DNA of 64,000 nt from Thermococcus radiotolerans (GCF_002214565.1 NZ_CP015106.1:1116001-1180000); one strand, 5' to 3'; positions 8,191 to 16,618 are shown, numbered from the stretch's first letter. Made by a program: numbers and translations. The notes: a model not told the origin generated them from the sequence alone.

Positions 8191-8787
8191 CTAAAAGTCT
8201 TCAAGGTCTTCGAGTATTTTTCTTGGAAGTCTAGCCCTGAACTCTTTCATCAGCCGCTCGAATTCCCTCTCGTTCTCCTGGGCGATGCGGCGGAAGAGGC
8301 TCTCGATGTAGGTCTCCGTGAGCAGGCGAACCTCCTCGAGCTCCTGCTTCATCCTGATTATTTCCTCTATCCTGCCCTGTATTTCGGTCAGAAAAGTCAG
8401 AAGCTCGTCTATCTTCTCCTCGGCCGGTTCCGTAGACTTTATGAGAGCCCTGGCCTGGGCGTACTCCTTTGTCTGCCTCGGTGCTTTGGGCTCGTACATC
8501 TCGGTGCCGAAGGCGTAGGGCGTGAGCAGAACCTCAAGGCGGAAACCGCGCTTTATCGTGTAGTACTTCCTGGGCCTGCCGCGCGGTATCTTCTCGGTTC
8601 GGCCTTCGATGAGGCCCGCACTCTCGAGTATCCTGAGGTGTTCAAGAACCGCCTTCTGACCCACCCCAAGCTCCTGGCTGAGCTCGCTCACGAAGTACGG
8701 TCTCTTGGTGAGCAGGATGAGTATCCTCCTTCGCGTCTCGTTTCCGAGTATGTCCAGCAGTCTCCCCATGTTCTTATTTGAGTCCAT
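8191..8787 (-). CDS. phr: Phr-type heat-shock transcriptional regulator (ArsR-like winged helix)
   Basis: The 198-aa protein has the N-terminal winged helix of Pyrococcus Phr almost unchanged: LLDILGNETRRRILILLTKR, VSELSQELGVGQKAVLEHLR, and the wing EKIPRGRPRKYYTIKRG. A long coiled-coil C-terminal half (about residues 110-185) fits dimerisation. In Pyrococcus furiosus Phr represses hsp20, an AAA ATPase gene and its own gene at normal temperature. A GGGGGTGA ribosome binding site precedes the ATG. Between the gene's TATA-like element and the start lies GTAA-N7-TTAC (8815-8829), a candidate autoregulatory site. The inositol-phosphate synthase promoter at 29.5 kb has a similar element, and that gene is a known Phr target in P. 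furiosus. Confidence 0.9.
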   Translation of the reverse strand: MDSNKNMGRLLDILGNETRRRILILLTKRPYFVSELSQELGVGQKAVLEHLRILESAGLIEGRTEKIPRGRPRKYYTIKRGFRLEVLLTPYAFGTEMYEPKAPRQTKEYAQARALIKSTEPAEEKIDELLTFLTEIQGRIEEIIRMKQELEEVRLLTETYIESLFRRIAQENEREFERLMKEFRARLPRKILEDLEDF

Positions 8788-8814
8788 GGTCTCACCCCCT
8801 TTCCCTAACCTGAT

Positions 8815-8829
8815 GTAAGAAAAGATTAC
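8815..8829. promoter_or_regulatory. Candidate Phr autoregulatory site
   Basis: GTAAGAAAAGATTAC has inverted arms GTAA/TTAC and lies between the leftward TATA-like element (about 8829-8836) and the expected start of phr. The arms are short, so this is a suggestion only. Confidence 0.3.
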
Positions 8830-8864
8830 TTTAAGCTTTTCGGTGATTTGGGAAATTTAAAGAA

Positions 8865-9446
8865 CTAAGGAACGAAGTGGTGCTCCCTGCATCTGGCTTC
8901 GTAGCTCTCGCTTCCGCCGACGAGTATGACTGGGGAGTCACGGGGCGCCGGTTTTCCATCTATGAGGCGCTGGGTCCGGGTAGCAGGCTTTCCACAAACC
9001 GTGCACACGGCGGTGAGATAGACTATGTTGTCCGCCCGAACGAGCAACTCCCTGGTAACGGGAAACGGGTCGGCCTTGAAGTCGAGGTTGAGCCCACTCG
9101 CGATAACGTAAACCCCCTCGTCGGCAAGCCGTTCCAAGGCACCCACGATGGCCATCGGGAAGAACTGCACCTCATCAATACCTATAACCTCGTAACCCTC
9201 ACGCTTCGTTATCTCAACGATCTTCCCAACGCCTTCAGCGTTGGTTGGTATCACAAAGGCCTCGTAGCGAAGTCCGTTGTGGGCGACGACCTCGTCCTCG
9301 GAGTAGCGGTTGTCTATGCTCGGCTTGAAGAGAGCCGCCTTCCTCTTCGCAAACATCTGCCTCTCAATGCGCTTTATCAGCTCGGTTGTCTTTCCAGCGA
9401 ACATCGGACCGGTGATTACCTCCAAGAATCCCCCTGGATGAACCAT
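8865..9446 (-). CDS. tdk: Thymidine kinase
   Basis: The 193-aa type II thymidine kinase has the P-loop GPMFAGKTTELIKRIERQ at residues 13-30, the lid region with DEVQFF near 90, and the Zn-binding Cys set VCTVCGKPATRTQRL with a further Cys near the C-terminus. It phosphorylates thymidine in pyrimidine salvage. ATG 9446 is preceded by GGTGGG; the longer frame upstream has no family match. It lies about 100 bp from the RuBisCO gene on the same strand, in keeping with a nucleotide/nucleoside theme here. Confidence 0.93.
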   Translation of the reverse strand: MVHPGGFLEVITGPMFAGKTTELIKRIERQMFAKRKAALFKPSIDNRYSEDEVVAHNGLRYEAFVIPTNAEGVGKIVEITKREGYEVIGIDEVQFFPMAIVGALERLADEGVYVIASGLNLDFKADPFPVTRELLVRADNIVYLTAVCTVCGKPATRTQRLIDGKPAPRDSPVILVGGSESYEARCREHHFVP

Positions 9447-9544
9447 GATTCCCACCAAGAAAAGAAGGCTTTCAGCTGTTAAATCTCCTCCGGCCGAAAA
9501 GTTGAACGGAAGACGAAAATGGAAGAAAAAAGCCGTCAAACCGG

Positions 9545-10876
9545 TCAGACCGGGGTGACGTGGCCCCACTTTTCGAGGGCCCTGGCGAGTTCCCTGTGGC
9601 TCTTGGCGTACTCGTCGAGCGGGATGCCCTGCATGATGGCGTCGAGGGCCTGTCTGACGGCCATCGCTCCGGCCTTCGGTCCGTCCGGGTGGCCGAGGGT
9701 TCCACCGCCTATCTGGAGGACTATGTCCTTTCCAAGGGCATCTATAACCGGCTCTATGTTGCCGGGGTGAAGGCCGCCCGAGCTGACGGGCATGGCCGGC
9801 CTGATGTGGTAGAACTTCTGCTCCATGTGGAAGACGTCAGTCTCATCGGGAACGTAGTGCTCCTCCCTGAATACCCTGGCTATCTGGATGACGTCCCACT
9901 TGCTTCCCTCAAGCTTGCCAGCGCCCGCGGTTCCAACGTGGAGCTGGTCTATGCCTATGATGCGGAGGAGCTTAGCCAGGACGAACATCGAGATGCCGTG
10001 GTAGGGGTCCCTCGTGAAGGTCGCGTGCATGGCCCTGTGGCCGTGAACCGCTATGCCGTAGTCGGCTGCGATGTCCCTGATGTACTCCAGCGCCCCCCAG
10101 CCGGTGACTACGACGTCGACCATGGCATGGGGGTTGCCGTAGTCGGCGAGTATCTCGAGCCTGCGCTCCATCTCGCGCACGTCGGCAGTTATGTTGGCGA
10201 ACCAGCTCTTGGCCTCGCCGGTCTCGTCCTCGACCCTGTCTATGACGTTCATCAGAACCTCCGCCCTCGTCTCAAAGCGGTTGTACCAGGGGCTGGTCAG
10301 ATTCTCGTCGTCCTTTATGTAGTCCATTCCACCGCTGAGCAGGTCGTAGGCGAGCTTTTCAAGCTCCTCCGGCGAATAGCCGACCTTCGGCTTGGGAACC
10401 GTTCCAACTATCGGCCTGTCCTTGACGTCAAAAATCCTCTTGACGCCGTCCTTCCCGAAGTACGGCCCCTCAAACTCGCGGAGGAACTTCTCCGGGAGGT
10501 AGATGTCCTCGAGGCGGAGTCCCTTAACGCGCTTCATTCCGAAGACGTTGCCAGCGACGCTCGCGAGCATGCCGGGCATGTTCCACTCCTCGAACAGATG
10601 AATCGGATATGCTATCCTGACGATCCAGCTGCCGTCCCCCATGTCATGGAAGTGGTACGCCTTGGCCGACATGTCATCCCATCTTTCCTTCTCGTACCAC
10701 TGGTAGAGGCTCGTCCAAGTCCCGGTCGAGCTCTCCGCCGCGACGGCTCCAGCGGCATCCTCTATGCTGAATCCCTCCGCGGGGGTTATCCTGAAAACAG
10801 CCACCAGGTCCCTCTTTGGGTTGGGTTCGTAGTCCTTGTCAACGTAGATGTCGTATATCTCAAACTTCTCTACCAT
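9545..10876 (-). CDS. rbcL: Form III ribulose-1,5-bisphosphate carboxylase/oxygenase
   Basis: The 443-aa enzyme has the archaeal form III length and features: GGMDYIKDDENLTSPW, which holds the carbamylated-Lys/Asp/Glu metal site, and the loop-6 segment GTAGAGKLEG with its mobile Lys. No small subunit is nearby. In Thermococcus kodakarensis form III RuBisCO works in AMP/nucleoside degradation (ribulose-1,5-bisphosphate plus CO2 to 3-phosphoglycerate), not in a Calvin cycle. ATG 10876 follows GGAGGTGA; the 11-codon extension to 10909 covers that site and is rejected. A TATA element (TTTTTATAG on this strand, about 10916-10924) gives a short leader. The probable ribose-1-phosphate kinase five genes on (13377) acts in the same pathway. 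Confidence 0.96.
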   Translation of the reverse strand: MVEKFEIYDIYVDKDYEPNPKRDLVAVFRITPAEGFSIEDAAGAVAAESSTGTWTSLYQWYEKERWDDMSAKAYHFHDMGDGSWIVRIAYPIHLFEEWNMPGMLASVAGNVFGMKRVKGLRLEDIYLPEKFLREFEGPYFGKDGVKRIFDVKDRPIVGTVPKPKVGYSPEELEKLAYDLLSGGMDYIKDDENLTSPWYNRFETRAEVLMNVIDRVEDETGEAKSWFANITADVREMERRLEILADYGNPHAMVDVVVTGWGALEYIRDIAADYGIAVHGHRAMHATFTRDPYHGISMFVLAKLLRIIGIDQLHVGTAGAGKLEGSKWDVIQIARVFREEHYVPDETDVFHMEQKFYHIRPAMPVSSGGLHPGNIEPVIDALGKDIVLQIGGGTLGHPDGPKAGAMAVRQALDAIMQGIPLDEYAKSHRELARALEKWGHVTPV

Positions 10877-10934
10877 GCTTTCACCTCCTGAGTAACCTGG
10901 AGATTGCATCGCTACCTATAAAAATGCTGTGGTG

Positions 10935-10970
10935 CAATACTGGGGCATTCCTGCCTCTATGTGAGTATTG
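10935..10970. repeat. Inverted repeat upstream of the RuBisCO TATA element
   Basis: CAATACT (10935-10941) and AGTATTG (10964-10970) are perfect 7-bp inverted arms around 22 bp, about 10 bp beyond the rbcL TATA element, where an activator could bind. The rest of the 10877-11267 gap holds the rbcL promoter at one end and the histone promoter at the other; I see no gene in it. Confidence 0.3.
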
Positions 10971-11198
10971 GAGACGCTTTTCCTGCGTCAACGCTCCAAA
11001 CTCCTGCCCTTCTTTTAGAAATCGAAGGTTTAAAGGACCCCTAAATACGATTTAACGCCCGATTTGCCGTTTTTGAAACTTTGCCCTCAAGTTAGTATTT
11101 GCCCGTTCATAAGTCGGTAGGCTAAGGATACCAGATTTCTCAACATCTCACCCAAAAATGGCCGATTATTGGCCCCAGAGCGCCCGGTTTCCGAAAGG

Positions 11199-11206
11199 TT
11201 TATATA
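11199..11206 (+). promoter_or_regulatory. Strong histone promoter (BRE and TATA box)
   Basis: TTTATATA preceded by CCGAAAGG, a purine-rich BRE, is close to the archaeal consensus. It lies about 25 bp from a predicted start near 11230, leaving a leader of about 35 nt with GGAGGTTG before the ATG. Confidence 0.75.
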
Positions 11207-11267
11207 GACCTTTGTTCTTAGAATAGAACGCAGATACCTGCAAAACAACGTTTAGGAGGTTGGGAAA

Positions 11268-11471
11268 ATGGCTGAGTTGCCGATTGCCCCAGTTGACAGG
11301 TTGATAAGAAAGGCCGGCGCCGCCCGCGTCAGCGAGGACGCCGCCAAGCTCCTGGCCGAGCACCTTGAGGAGAAGGCCATGGAGATCGCCAGCAAGGCGG
11401 TCGACCTCGCCCACCACGCCGGCAGGAAGACCGTCAAGGCCGAGGACATCAAGCTCGCTATCAAGAGCTGA
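11268..11471 (+). CDS. Archaeal histone
   Basis: The 67-aa HMfB-type histone fold starts [20 protein letters not shown], with [20 protein letters not shown] at the C-terminus. Histones of this type form dimers and longer hypernucleosomes that wrap DNA. Length is typical and there are no tails. The strong promoter at 11199 and the GGAGGTT ribosome binding site suit an abundant protein. T-rich tracts directly after the stop (TTTCTTTTCC, CCCTTTTCC) probably terminate transcription before the convergent phosphoesterase gene. Confidence 0.96.
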   Translation: MAELPIAPVDRLIRKAGAARVSEDAAKLLAEHLEEKAMEIASKAVDLAHHAGRKTVKAEDIKLAIKS

Positions 11472-11475
11472 TGGC

Positions 11476-11506
11476 CTTTCTTTTCCACCCTTTTCCGCTT
11501 TTCTGA
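11476..11506 (+). terminator. T-rich terminator of the histone gene
   Basis: Three runs of three to four T in a pyrimidine-rich tract right after the histone stop codon match archaeal intrinsic termination, which needs T-runs but no hairpin. Confidence 0.45.
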
Positions 11507-11519
11507 AAGTTTTGAATCC

Positions 11520-12020
11520 TCACCAGAAGCGTATCCTTTCGACTCTAACGCTTTCGCCGCTGACCCTCAAAAATGCAAAACCTGCGGCATCCATCCTCGG
11601 AAACGTTGGGGAGCCGGGGTTGAGGAGAACCACCCGCTCTCCATGGACCGAGTAGATATCGTGGTAGAAGCGGTGCGTGTGGCCGAATATCAGAACGTCC
11701 GCCCCCATGTCGAGGGCCTTGAGCGTCAAGAACTGTGCATTGAGCGAAAAGAACTGATGACCGTGGAGGAGACCGATACTCACGTCCTCGACATCGATGA
11801 GTCTCTCCTCGGGCAGGTTGAGGTGGTCCGCGTTTCCCCTCACGGCTACGACCGGCGCGAAATCCTCAAGCCTCTCTAGAAGTTCATGGGACGTAACGTC
11901 CCCCGTGTGGAGTATCAAATCGGGCTTTTTCTCTTCAAGATGTTGGAAAAGAAGGGAAGGAAGGTTCTTTGTCTTATCGCCGTGATGCGTGTCGCCCGTT
12001 ACCGCTATCAGCAAGCCCAT
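11520..12020 (-). CDS. YfcE/MJ0936-type metallophosphoesterase
   Basis: The 166-aa protein has the calcineurin-like phosphoesterase motifs in order: GDTHHGD, LHTGDVTS, VRGNADHLN, LLHGHQFF and GHTHRF. These bind two metal ions and hydrolyse phosphomonoesters or diesters. The natural substrate is unknown. It lies 3 bp downstream of the TFB gene on the same strand and is probably co-transcribed with gar1 and tfb. Confidence 0.9.
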   Translation of the reverse strand: MGLLIAVTGDTHHGDKTKNLPSLLFQHLEEKKPDLILHTGDVTSHELLERLEDFAPVVAVRGNADHLNLPEERLIDVEDVSIGLLHGHQFFSLNAQFLTLKALDMGADVLIFGHTHRFYHDIYSVHGERVVLLNPGSPTFPRMDAAGFAFLRVSGESVRVERIRFW

Positions 12021-12023
12021 CCC

Positions 12024-12935
12024 TCATATCGGGACGTTTATGTTGAGCTTCTCGACGAGTTCCTTATACCTGTTCCTCACGGTAACCTCGGTTACGTGCG
12101 CTACCTCGGCCACCTCGCGCTGGGTCTTCTTCTCACCCTCGAGCAGGGACGCGACGTAAAGCGCAGCGGCCGCCAATCCGGTCGGACCCTTACCGCTGGT
12201 TATCCCCCTCTTGATGGCCTCCTGGAGTATCTCCTTGGCGCGCTTCTTCGTCCGCTGGCTGACGCCGAGGGCATCACCAAACCTGTCAACGTACTCTATC
12301 GGGCTGGTCGGCCTGAGGTTCAGACCGAGGCCCCTGGCAAGGAAGCGGTAGCTCCTCCCTATCTCCTTCTTCGTGACCTTCGAAACCGCGGCAATCTCGT
12401 CGAGAGTCCTCGGGATGCTCTCCATCCTGCAGGCGGCGTACAGAGCGGCGGAAACCATGCCCTCTATGGACCTACCCCTGATGAGCTTCTTCATGACGGC
12501 CTTGCGGTAGAGCGATGCAGCAACTTCCTTAACGCGCCTCGGCAGCATCATCTGGGCCGCCATCCTGTCCAGCTCGCTGAGGGCGAAGGCGAGGTTTCTC
12601 TCGGCGGCGTCGTTTATTCTCATTCTGCGCTGCCACATTCTGAGCCTTCTCATCTTCGTACGGTACATCCCGGTTATCTGGTTGCCGTGTATATCCCTAT
12701 CGCGCCAGTCTATGTCTGTGGAGAGGCCCTTATCGTGGATCATCAAAGTCATGGGCGCACCGGTTCTGGCGCGCTTTGCCCTCTGATCCGGATCGAAGGC
12801 ACGCCACTCGGGACCCTCATCAATGACGTTCTGCTGAACGACGTAACCGCAGACAGAACAGACAATTTCGCCCCTCCGCGGGTCATAAAACAACTTATCG
12901 GAGCCACAAACCGGACAAACATTCTTATCAGCCAA
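12024..12935 (-). CDS. tfb: Transcription initiation factor TFB
   Basis: The 303-aa protein has an N-terminal zinc ribbon (CPVCGSDK then CSVCGYVV), the B-reader/linker region with [18 protein letters not shown], and two cyclin folds (about residues 110-200 and 205-300). TFB binds the TBP-DNA complex and recruits RNA polymerase. Thermococcus carries two TFBs; I cannot say which this is from sequence alone, although the neighbourhood matches the copy beside RuBisCO and the histone. It begins with TTG (12933-12935), 6 nt after GGGGTGA. The upstream neighbour is gar1 (6-bp gap). Confidence 0.95.
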   Translation of the reverse strand: MADKNVCPVCGSDKLFYDPRRGEIVCSVCGYVVQQNVIDEGPEWRAFDPDQRAKRARTGAPMTLMIHDKGLSTDIDWRDRDIHGNQITGMYRTKMRRLRMWQRRMRINDAAERNLAFALSELDRMAAQMMLPRRVKEVAASLYRKAVMKKLIRGRSIEGMVSAALYAACRMESIPRTLDEIAAVSKVTKKEIGRSYRFLARGLGLNLRPTSPIEYVDRFGDALGVSQRTKKRAKEILQEAIKRGITSGKGPTGLAAAALYVASLLEGEKKTQREVAEVAHVTEVTVRNRYKELVEKLNINVPI

Positions 12936-12941
12936 AAGCTC

Positions 12942-13253
12942 TCACCCCCTCTTTCTGGGGGCAGGGCGTCTTGCCTTTCCGCCCTTCGTGCGCCTCTTGC
13001 CGGTCTTTCCCGGCCTCGACTTCTTGCGCTTGGTATCAACGTAGAGCAGAGTCCCGACGTAATTCTCGGGATTCTTGATGCGTGGCTTCACGGCCACGTA
13101 CGGTCTGTTAACTGGTCCGAACACATCCTTCACTACCCCGACCACGGTGAGCTTTTTGTCAACCACCGGGTCGTTGAGCGAAGGAACCCAGTCCGTACGC
13201 AGAATAAGGAACCCCTGCTTCGCGTAGTGAGAAACTTTGCCCAGGCGTCTCAT
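12942..13253 (-). CDS. gar1: H/ACA RNA-protein complex subunit Gar1
   Basis: The 103-aa protein has the Gar1 beta-barrel core (KKLTVVGVVKDVFGPVNRPY, then VAVKP and YVGTLLYVD) and a basic Arg/Lys/Gly/Pro tail. Gar1 binds Cbf5 and helps pseudouridylation guided by H/ACA RNAs. ATG 13253 is chosen over 13274 because GGGGTGGGG lies inside the longer reading frame directly upstream. A TATA-like GCTTAAAAGG lies on this strand just upstream. It heads the gar1-tfb-phosphoesterase group. Confidence 0.9.
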   Translation of the reverse strand: MRRLGKVSHYAKQGFLILRTDWVPSLNDPVVDKKLTVVGVVKDVFGPVNRPYVAVKPRIKNPENYVGTLLYVDTKRKKSRPGKTGKRRTKGGKARRPAPRKRG

Positions 13254-13376
13254 AGCCCCACCCCAAAAGGACATATCCTTTTAAGCTTTTCGCTTTTGCC
13301 TTTATAAACTTTTCGCCGAATTTCCAAAAGGTTTTTATTTAAGTGCCCTCTAAAACAGAAGATTAGGTAGGTTAAA

Positions 13377-14219
13377 ATGAAATGCCTCCTCGCCGGACAC
13401 CTGGTCATCGACAGAATAATAAGGGGTTCGAGATTCGAAAGGAGGATCGGCGGAGGGGCCTACTACTCCGCGATAACCCTCGCAAATTTCTGCGACGTTG
13501 AGGTTCTAACCAGCGTTGGGGAGGATTTTCCGGACGAGTGGCTCGATGAACTAACCGACCGAGGGATAAGGCTCAGAATAATACCGGCCGAGAAGAGCAC
13601 CTCCTACGAACTCCGTTACCTGGACGCCAACAGAAGAAAGCTCCGGCTCCTCTCAAGGGCTGCCCCAATAACGGACGTGCCGGACGGGGATTACGACATG
13701 GTGATGCTGAACCCGGTTGCCGGGGAGATTCCCCCCGAAAGTGCCACCAAGTTCAAGAAGCTATCGAACTTTCTTGTTGCCGATGTTCAGGGGTTCATAA
13801 GGACACCAGAAGTTGGCCCGGTAAGGCTTCGGGAGATTGATGCGTCCTTCCTCAGGGGAATGAGGATCCTCCACGCCGACCTCACGGAAACGCGCTATCT
13901 GAAAAACTTCAACCCCAGCGATGTCGAGGTTCTCCTGGTCACCAACGGAGCGCGGCCGGGTTTTGCATACCTCAGGGGGAAGGGATGCACCTACCGGCCT
14001 GTGGAGATGGAGATCGAAGAATCAACCGGCGCGGGAGACGTGTTCCTCGCGAGCTTTGCCCATTTCTACTCCCAATGCCCGTTCATCCAGGCGCTGAAGA
14101 GAGCGAACGCGTTCACCGCTCTTTTTCTAAAGCACAGGGACTTTTCCTTCTCGATGGAAGAAGTCAACGAGCTAGCTATGAGGGTCGCGGTCGAGAGGCT
14201 TAACGATATAAATCCATAG
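13377..14219 (+). CDS. PfkB-family kinase, probable ADP-dependent ribose-1-phosphate kinase
   Basis: The 280-aa protein has the PfkB glycine motif (RIGGGAYYSAITLANF near residue 25) and the catalytic ESTGAGDVFLASF near 220. The gene order RuBisCO-histone-phosphoesterase-TFB-Gar1-kinase matches the T. kodakarensis locus in which the PfkB protein TK2285 is the ADP-dependent ribose-1-phosphate kinase of the pentose-bisphosphate pathway. That enzyme makes ribose-1,5-bisphosphate, which an isomerase converts to the RuBisCO substrate. The functional call rests on this synteny and general similarity, not on residue-level proof. The gene is preceded by AGGTAGGTT and a TATA-like TTTTTATTTAAG near 13332. 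Confidence 0.75.
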   Translation: MKCLLAGHLVIDRIIRGSRFERRIGGGAYYSAITLANFCDVEVLTSVGEDFPDEWLDELTDRGIRLRIIPAEKSTSYELRYLDANRRKLRLLSRAAPITDVPDGDYDMVMLNPVAGEIPPESATKFKKLSNFLVADVQGFIRTPEVGPVRLREIDASFLRGMRILHADLTETRYLKNFNPSDVEVLLVTNGARPGFAYLRGKGCTYRPVEMEIEESTGAGDVFLASFAHFYSQCPFIQALKRANAFTALFLKHRDFSFSMEEVNELAMRVAVERLNDINP

Positions 14220-14233
14220 GAATAATTATGCCC

Positions 14234-14289
14234 GCCGATGATGAAACGTCAGCATGCTGAAGATGATGAGGAGAGACTTCCCTGAGGTG
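14234..14289 (+). ncRNA. Box C/D guide sRNA
   Basis: All elements are present with canonical spacing: 5' stem CGCC; C box ATGATGA (14238-14244); 12-nt guide; D' box CTGA (14257-14260); C' box ATGATGA (14263-14269); 12-nt guide; D box CTGA (14282-14285); 3' stem GGTG pairing with CGCC. Two 12-nt guides and a very short D'-C' spacer are the typical Thermococcales design. Each guide should direct 2'-O-methylation of the target base paired five nucleotides upstream of its D or D' box. Targets were not searched. The 3' end overlaps the GAGGTGAT ribosome binding site of the Nudix gene. Confidence 0.88.
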
Positions 14290-14294
14290 ATGGT

Positions 14295-14804
14295 ATGGAC
14301 CGATACGTTCTGCTCGTTAAGGCCCCGAGGGGCTACGATATAACCCCCGTACGGGAGGAGCTCAGAGAGTTTCTCTCCAAAATCCATCCGGAGCTCAAGG
14401 TCGAGGCGCACAGATGCATAGGCCTAACCGCCGACATAGTCATACTGTACGGGGACGGCGTCGTACTCATAAAAAGGAAGCATGAACCGTTCAAAGACCA
14501 CTACGCCCTGCCCGGGGGATTCGTCGAGTACGGCGAAACCGTCGAGGAGGCGGCCCTGCGCGAGGCAAAGGAAGAAACCGGTCTCGACGTTAGACTCATC
14601 AAGCTCGTTGGAGTTTACTCCGACCCGAACCGCGACCCGAGGGGGCACACCGTGACGACGGCATTTCTGGCCATCGGAACCGGAAAACTGAAGGCCGGAG
14701 ACGACGCTAAGGAGGTGCACGTTATACCCGTCGATGAAGCGCTGAAGCTGCCACTGGCGTTCGACCACGCGAAGATTCTGAGGGACGCCCTGAGCCTGAG
14801 GTGA
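14295..14804 (+). CDS. Nudix hydrolase (ADP-ribose pyrophosphatase-like)
   Basis: The 169-aa protein has a full Nudix box, GGFVEYGETVEEAALREAKE followed by ETGL, near residues 72-95 (GX5EX7REUXEEXGU). It hydrolyses a nucleoside diphosphate linked to another group; ADP-ribose is a common substrate of this length class. An N-terminal extension of about 45 residues precedes the domain. GAGGTGAT sits 3-4 nt before the ATG and is shared with the end of the C/D sRNA, so transcript processing at the sRNA could affect translation. Confidence 0.9.
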   Translation: MDRYVLLVKAPRGYDITPVREELREFLSKIHPELKVEAHRCIGLTADIVILYGDGVVLIKRKHEPFKDHYALPGGFVEYGETVEEAALREAKEETGLDVRLIKLVGVYSDPNRDPRGHTVTTAFLAIGTGKLKAGDDAKEVHVIPVDEALKLPLAFDHAKILRDALSLR

Positions 14805-14808
14805 TGTC

Positions 14809-15165
14809 ATGAGGGTCGAGTTCCCTGAGTTCGGGAGGATAGTCGTGGACGGCAAGATTTACGACCACGATATCGTGATCTATCCGAGCGGAAAGATCGA
14901 GGAGCGCAAGAAATGGCTCAGCAAGAACAAGCACGGCACGAGCCACAAGCTCGACCCGGATGAGCTGAGAGAGTACCTAACGGAGGACTTCGACGTTCTG
15001 CTAGTCGGCACCGGCGCCTGGGGAAGGCTCTCCCTCCTGCCGGAAAGCAGGGAGCTGGTGGCGAACAAAGAGGTCATCGAAAAGCCGACAGGAGATGCTG
15101 TGGAGCTCTTCAACGGACTCTGGGGAAAGAGGAAAGTCCTCGCGATATTCCACATCACCTGTTGA
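14809..15165 (+). CDS. Mth938-like (DUF498) domain protein
   Basis: The 118-aa protein matches the Mth938/NDUFAF3-like fold: FGRIVVDGKIYDHDIVIYPS, then the core DVLLVGTGAWGRLSLLPES and a C-terminal KRKVLAIFHITC. Homologues occur in archaea, bacteria and mitochondria; the archaeal role is unknown. It starts 4 bp after the Nudix stop and is probably co-transcribed. Its end overlaps the convergent ABC permease gene by 11 bp. Confidence 0.85.
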   Translation: MRVEFPEFGRIVVDGKIYDHDIVIYPSGKIEERKKWLSKNKHGTSHKLDPDELREYLTEDFDVLLVGTGAWGRLSLLPESRELVANKEVIEKPTGDAVELFNGLWGKRKVLAIFHITC

Positions 15166-16618
15166 TGACAGCTTGAACCGCCGCAAAGCCGACGGTCGCC
15201 AGAGCCAGCGCGTAGGGATAGCCGAGGAAGTACCAGAGGCCGGCGATTGCTCCGAGGGTAACCCCGTTGATTATCATGAGCACCAGAACGTGACCGAAGT
15301 TCGTCTCCGGCACGGATAGCTCGCTTTCGCCGTGGTAGAAGAAGGCCAGCGCCACTGAGGACGTCAGGAGCGGAAGGATAACCGCGGCGGGAAGCAGGGC
15401 AAGGGTTCTAATGTTGAGGTACGAAACCGCTAGAACGAGGCCAACGCCGGCGGTGACCGGAACGGCGTTCATGACGAGAAGCTTCGCCCGAACGAACTGA
15501 CCGACAGTTATGGGCAGACTCCTCAGGAACTCGAACTCCCTCCCGTCTATTTTGAGAACCGTGTCTATTCCAACGGAGCTCATCCAGGCTATCATGAGGA
15601 GAACCGACGCGAGAGCCCAGTCCTCAACCTTTCCGGACGTGAGAATGCCGACGGCACTCGGCAGGATTATGAAGAGCGGAAAGACGAGACCAACGAGGAG
15701 GGCGCTCTTTCTGAAGACTACCCTCAGGTCCTTCAGGGCGATCGCCACGATTGGATGGTGGGTTTCGGCCTTGAAGCGAACTGTTCTGGAGCGGGAAACC
15801 TTCGCCCCCTCTTCGAGCCTGCCCCAGAGCCGTCCGAGGATGAACAGGTAGAGAGGAACGAGGATGACGAGATAGCCGAGGAGGATGAGGGAGGAGTGGG
15901 ATGGATCCGTTATCGAGGCGACGGAGAACGGATAAGCCAGGGAGTACTTCGAGAAAAAGGGCAGAAGGTCCTCGTAGTGCTCGTTGACGTACTGCTGGAA
16001 GTAGTTGAGGGCGTAGAAGATGCCGATGAAGAGGATAACCCCCAGGGTCCGCGCCAGCGTCCTGAGCTTCGAGAACCTGCCGCCAACGCTCGCCGAGCCG
16101 AAGAACGTGAAGACGACCAGTCCGAGGACGTGGCCGAGGAAGGCCCCGGTGAGGATCCAGAGCAGGCCAAGCAGGCCGGAGGCTCCATACTTCGCCACCA
16201 TCATGATGGCCGCTGGGAGGAGCGCGATGACCGCTGGGACGTTGTCTATCGCGAGGAGAACGCTGAGGTACTTTGAGCCCGTTCTTATGGGTAGGGGCTT
16301 GAGCGGCTCGAAGATTCCCATGGAGGTCGCGTAGGAAGCATTGACGGTCGTCGTGTAGAGCGCCATTATGAAGGGGAGCAGGGCGTAGGTGGCGAATATC
16401 ACCGCCGCCCGGGTTTCATCCTCGGCCCCGGCAATCGCCCCCGCCATCATGACGCCAAAGAACAGGAAGGCAACTGACTGAAGGGCCATCCCCCTCTTTA
16501 TGTCGCCCGCGTTCCTGAGCTGCTTCCTGAACTTCTCCGGATCGGCGGCTATCTGAGGGTTGCTCTTCAAACGCCGGTAGTGAAGCTCCTTGTAGAGGAT
16601 TCTGACTATCTCGAACAT
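15155..16618 (-). CDS. ABC transporter permease
   Basis: The 487-aa polytopic membrane protein has roughly eleven to twelve hydrophobic segments and a short cytoplasmic N-terminus (MFEIVRILYKELHYRRLKSN). There is an internal repeat-like layout with a soluble stretch near residues 265-290 (RTVRFKAETHHPIVAIALKD). It pairs with the ATPase gene 9 bp upstream; together they form an exporter of unknown substrate. The start follows GGGTGGGAGC. No substrate-binding protein is nearby, which fits export. Confidence 0.82.
   Translation of the reverse strand: MFEIVRILYKELHYRRLKSNPQIAADPEKFRKQLRNAGDIKRGMALQSVAFLFFGVMMAGAIAGAEDETRAAVIFATYALLPFIMALYTTTVNASYATSMGIFEPLKPLPIRTGSKYLSVLLAIDNVPAVIALLPAAIMMVAKYGASGLLGLLWILTGAFLGHVLGLVVFTFFGSASVGGRFSKLRTLARTLGVILFIGIFYALNYFQQYVNEHYEDLLPFFSKYSLAYPFSVASITDPSHSSLILLGYLVILVPLYLFILGRLWGRLEEGAKVSRSRTVRFKAETHHPIVAIALKDLRVVFRKSALLVGLVFPLFIILPSAVGILTSGKVEDWALASVLLMIAWMSSVGIDTVLKIDGREFEFLRSLPITVGQFVRAKLLVMNAVPVTAGVGLVLAVSYLNIRTLALLPAAVILPLLTSSVALAFFYHGESELSVPETNFGHVLVLMIINGVTLGAIAGLWYFLGYPYALALATVGFAAVQAVINR

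Noticed and set aside
9560-10891. 443-aa reading frame antisense to RuBisCO
   Set aside because: It mirrors the rbcL frame, has no family features or ribosome binding site, and is a by-product of GC-rich codon use.
11886-13307. 473-aa frame antisense to TFB and Gar1
   Set aside because: It spans two well-supported genes on the other strand and encodes low-complexity sequence without domains.
13377-14219. Fructokinase or inositol kinase identity for the PfkB protein
   Set aside because: Gene order with RuBisCO favours ribose-1-phosphate kinase; the alternative cannot be excluded by sequence alone.
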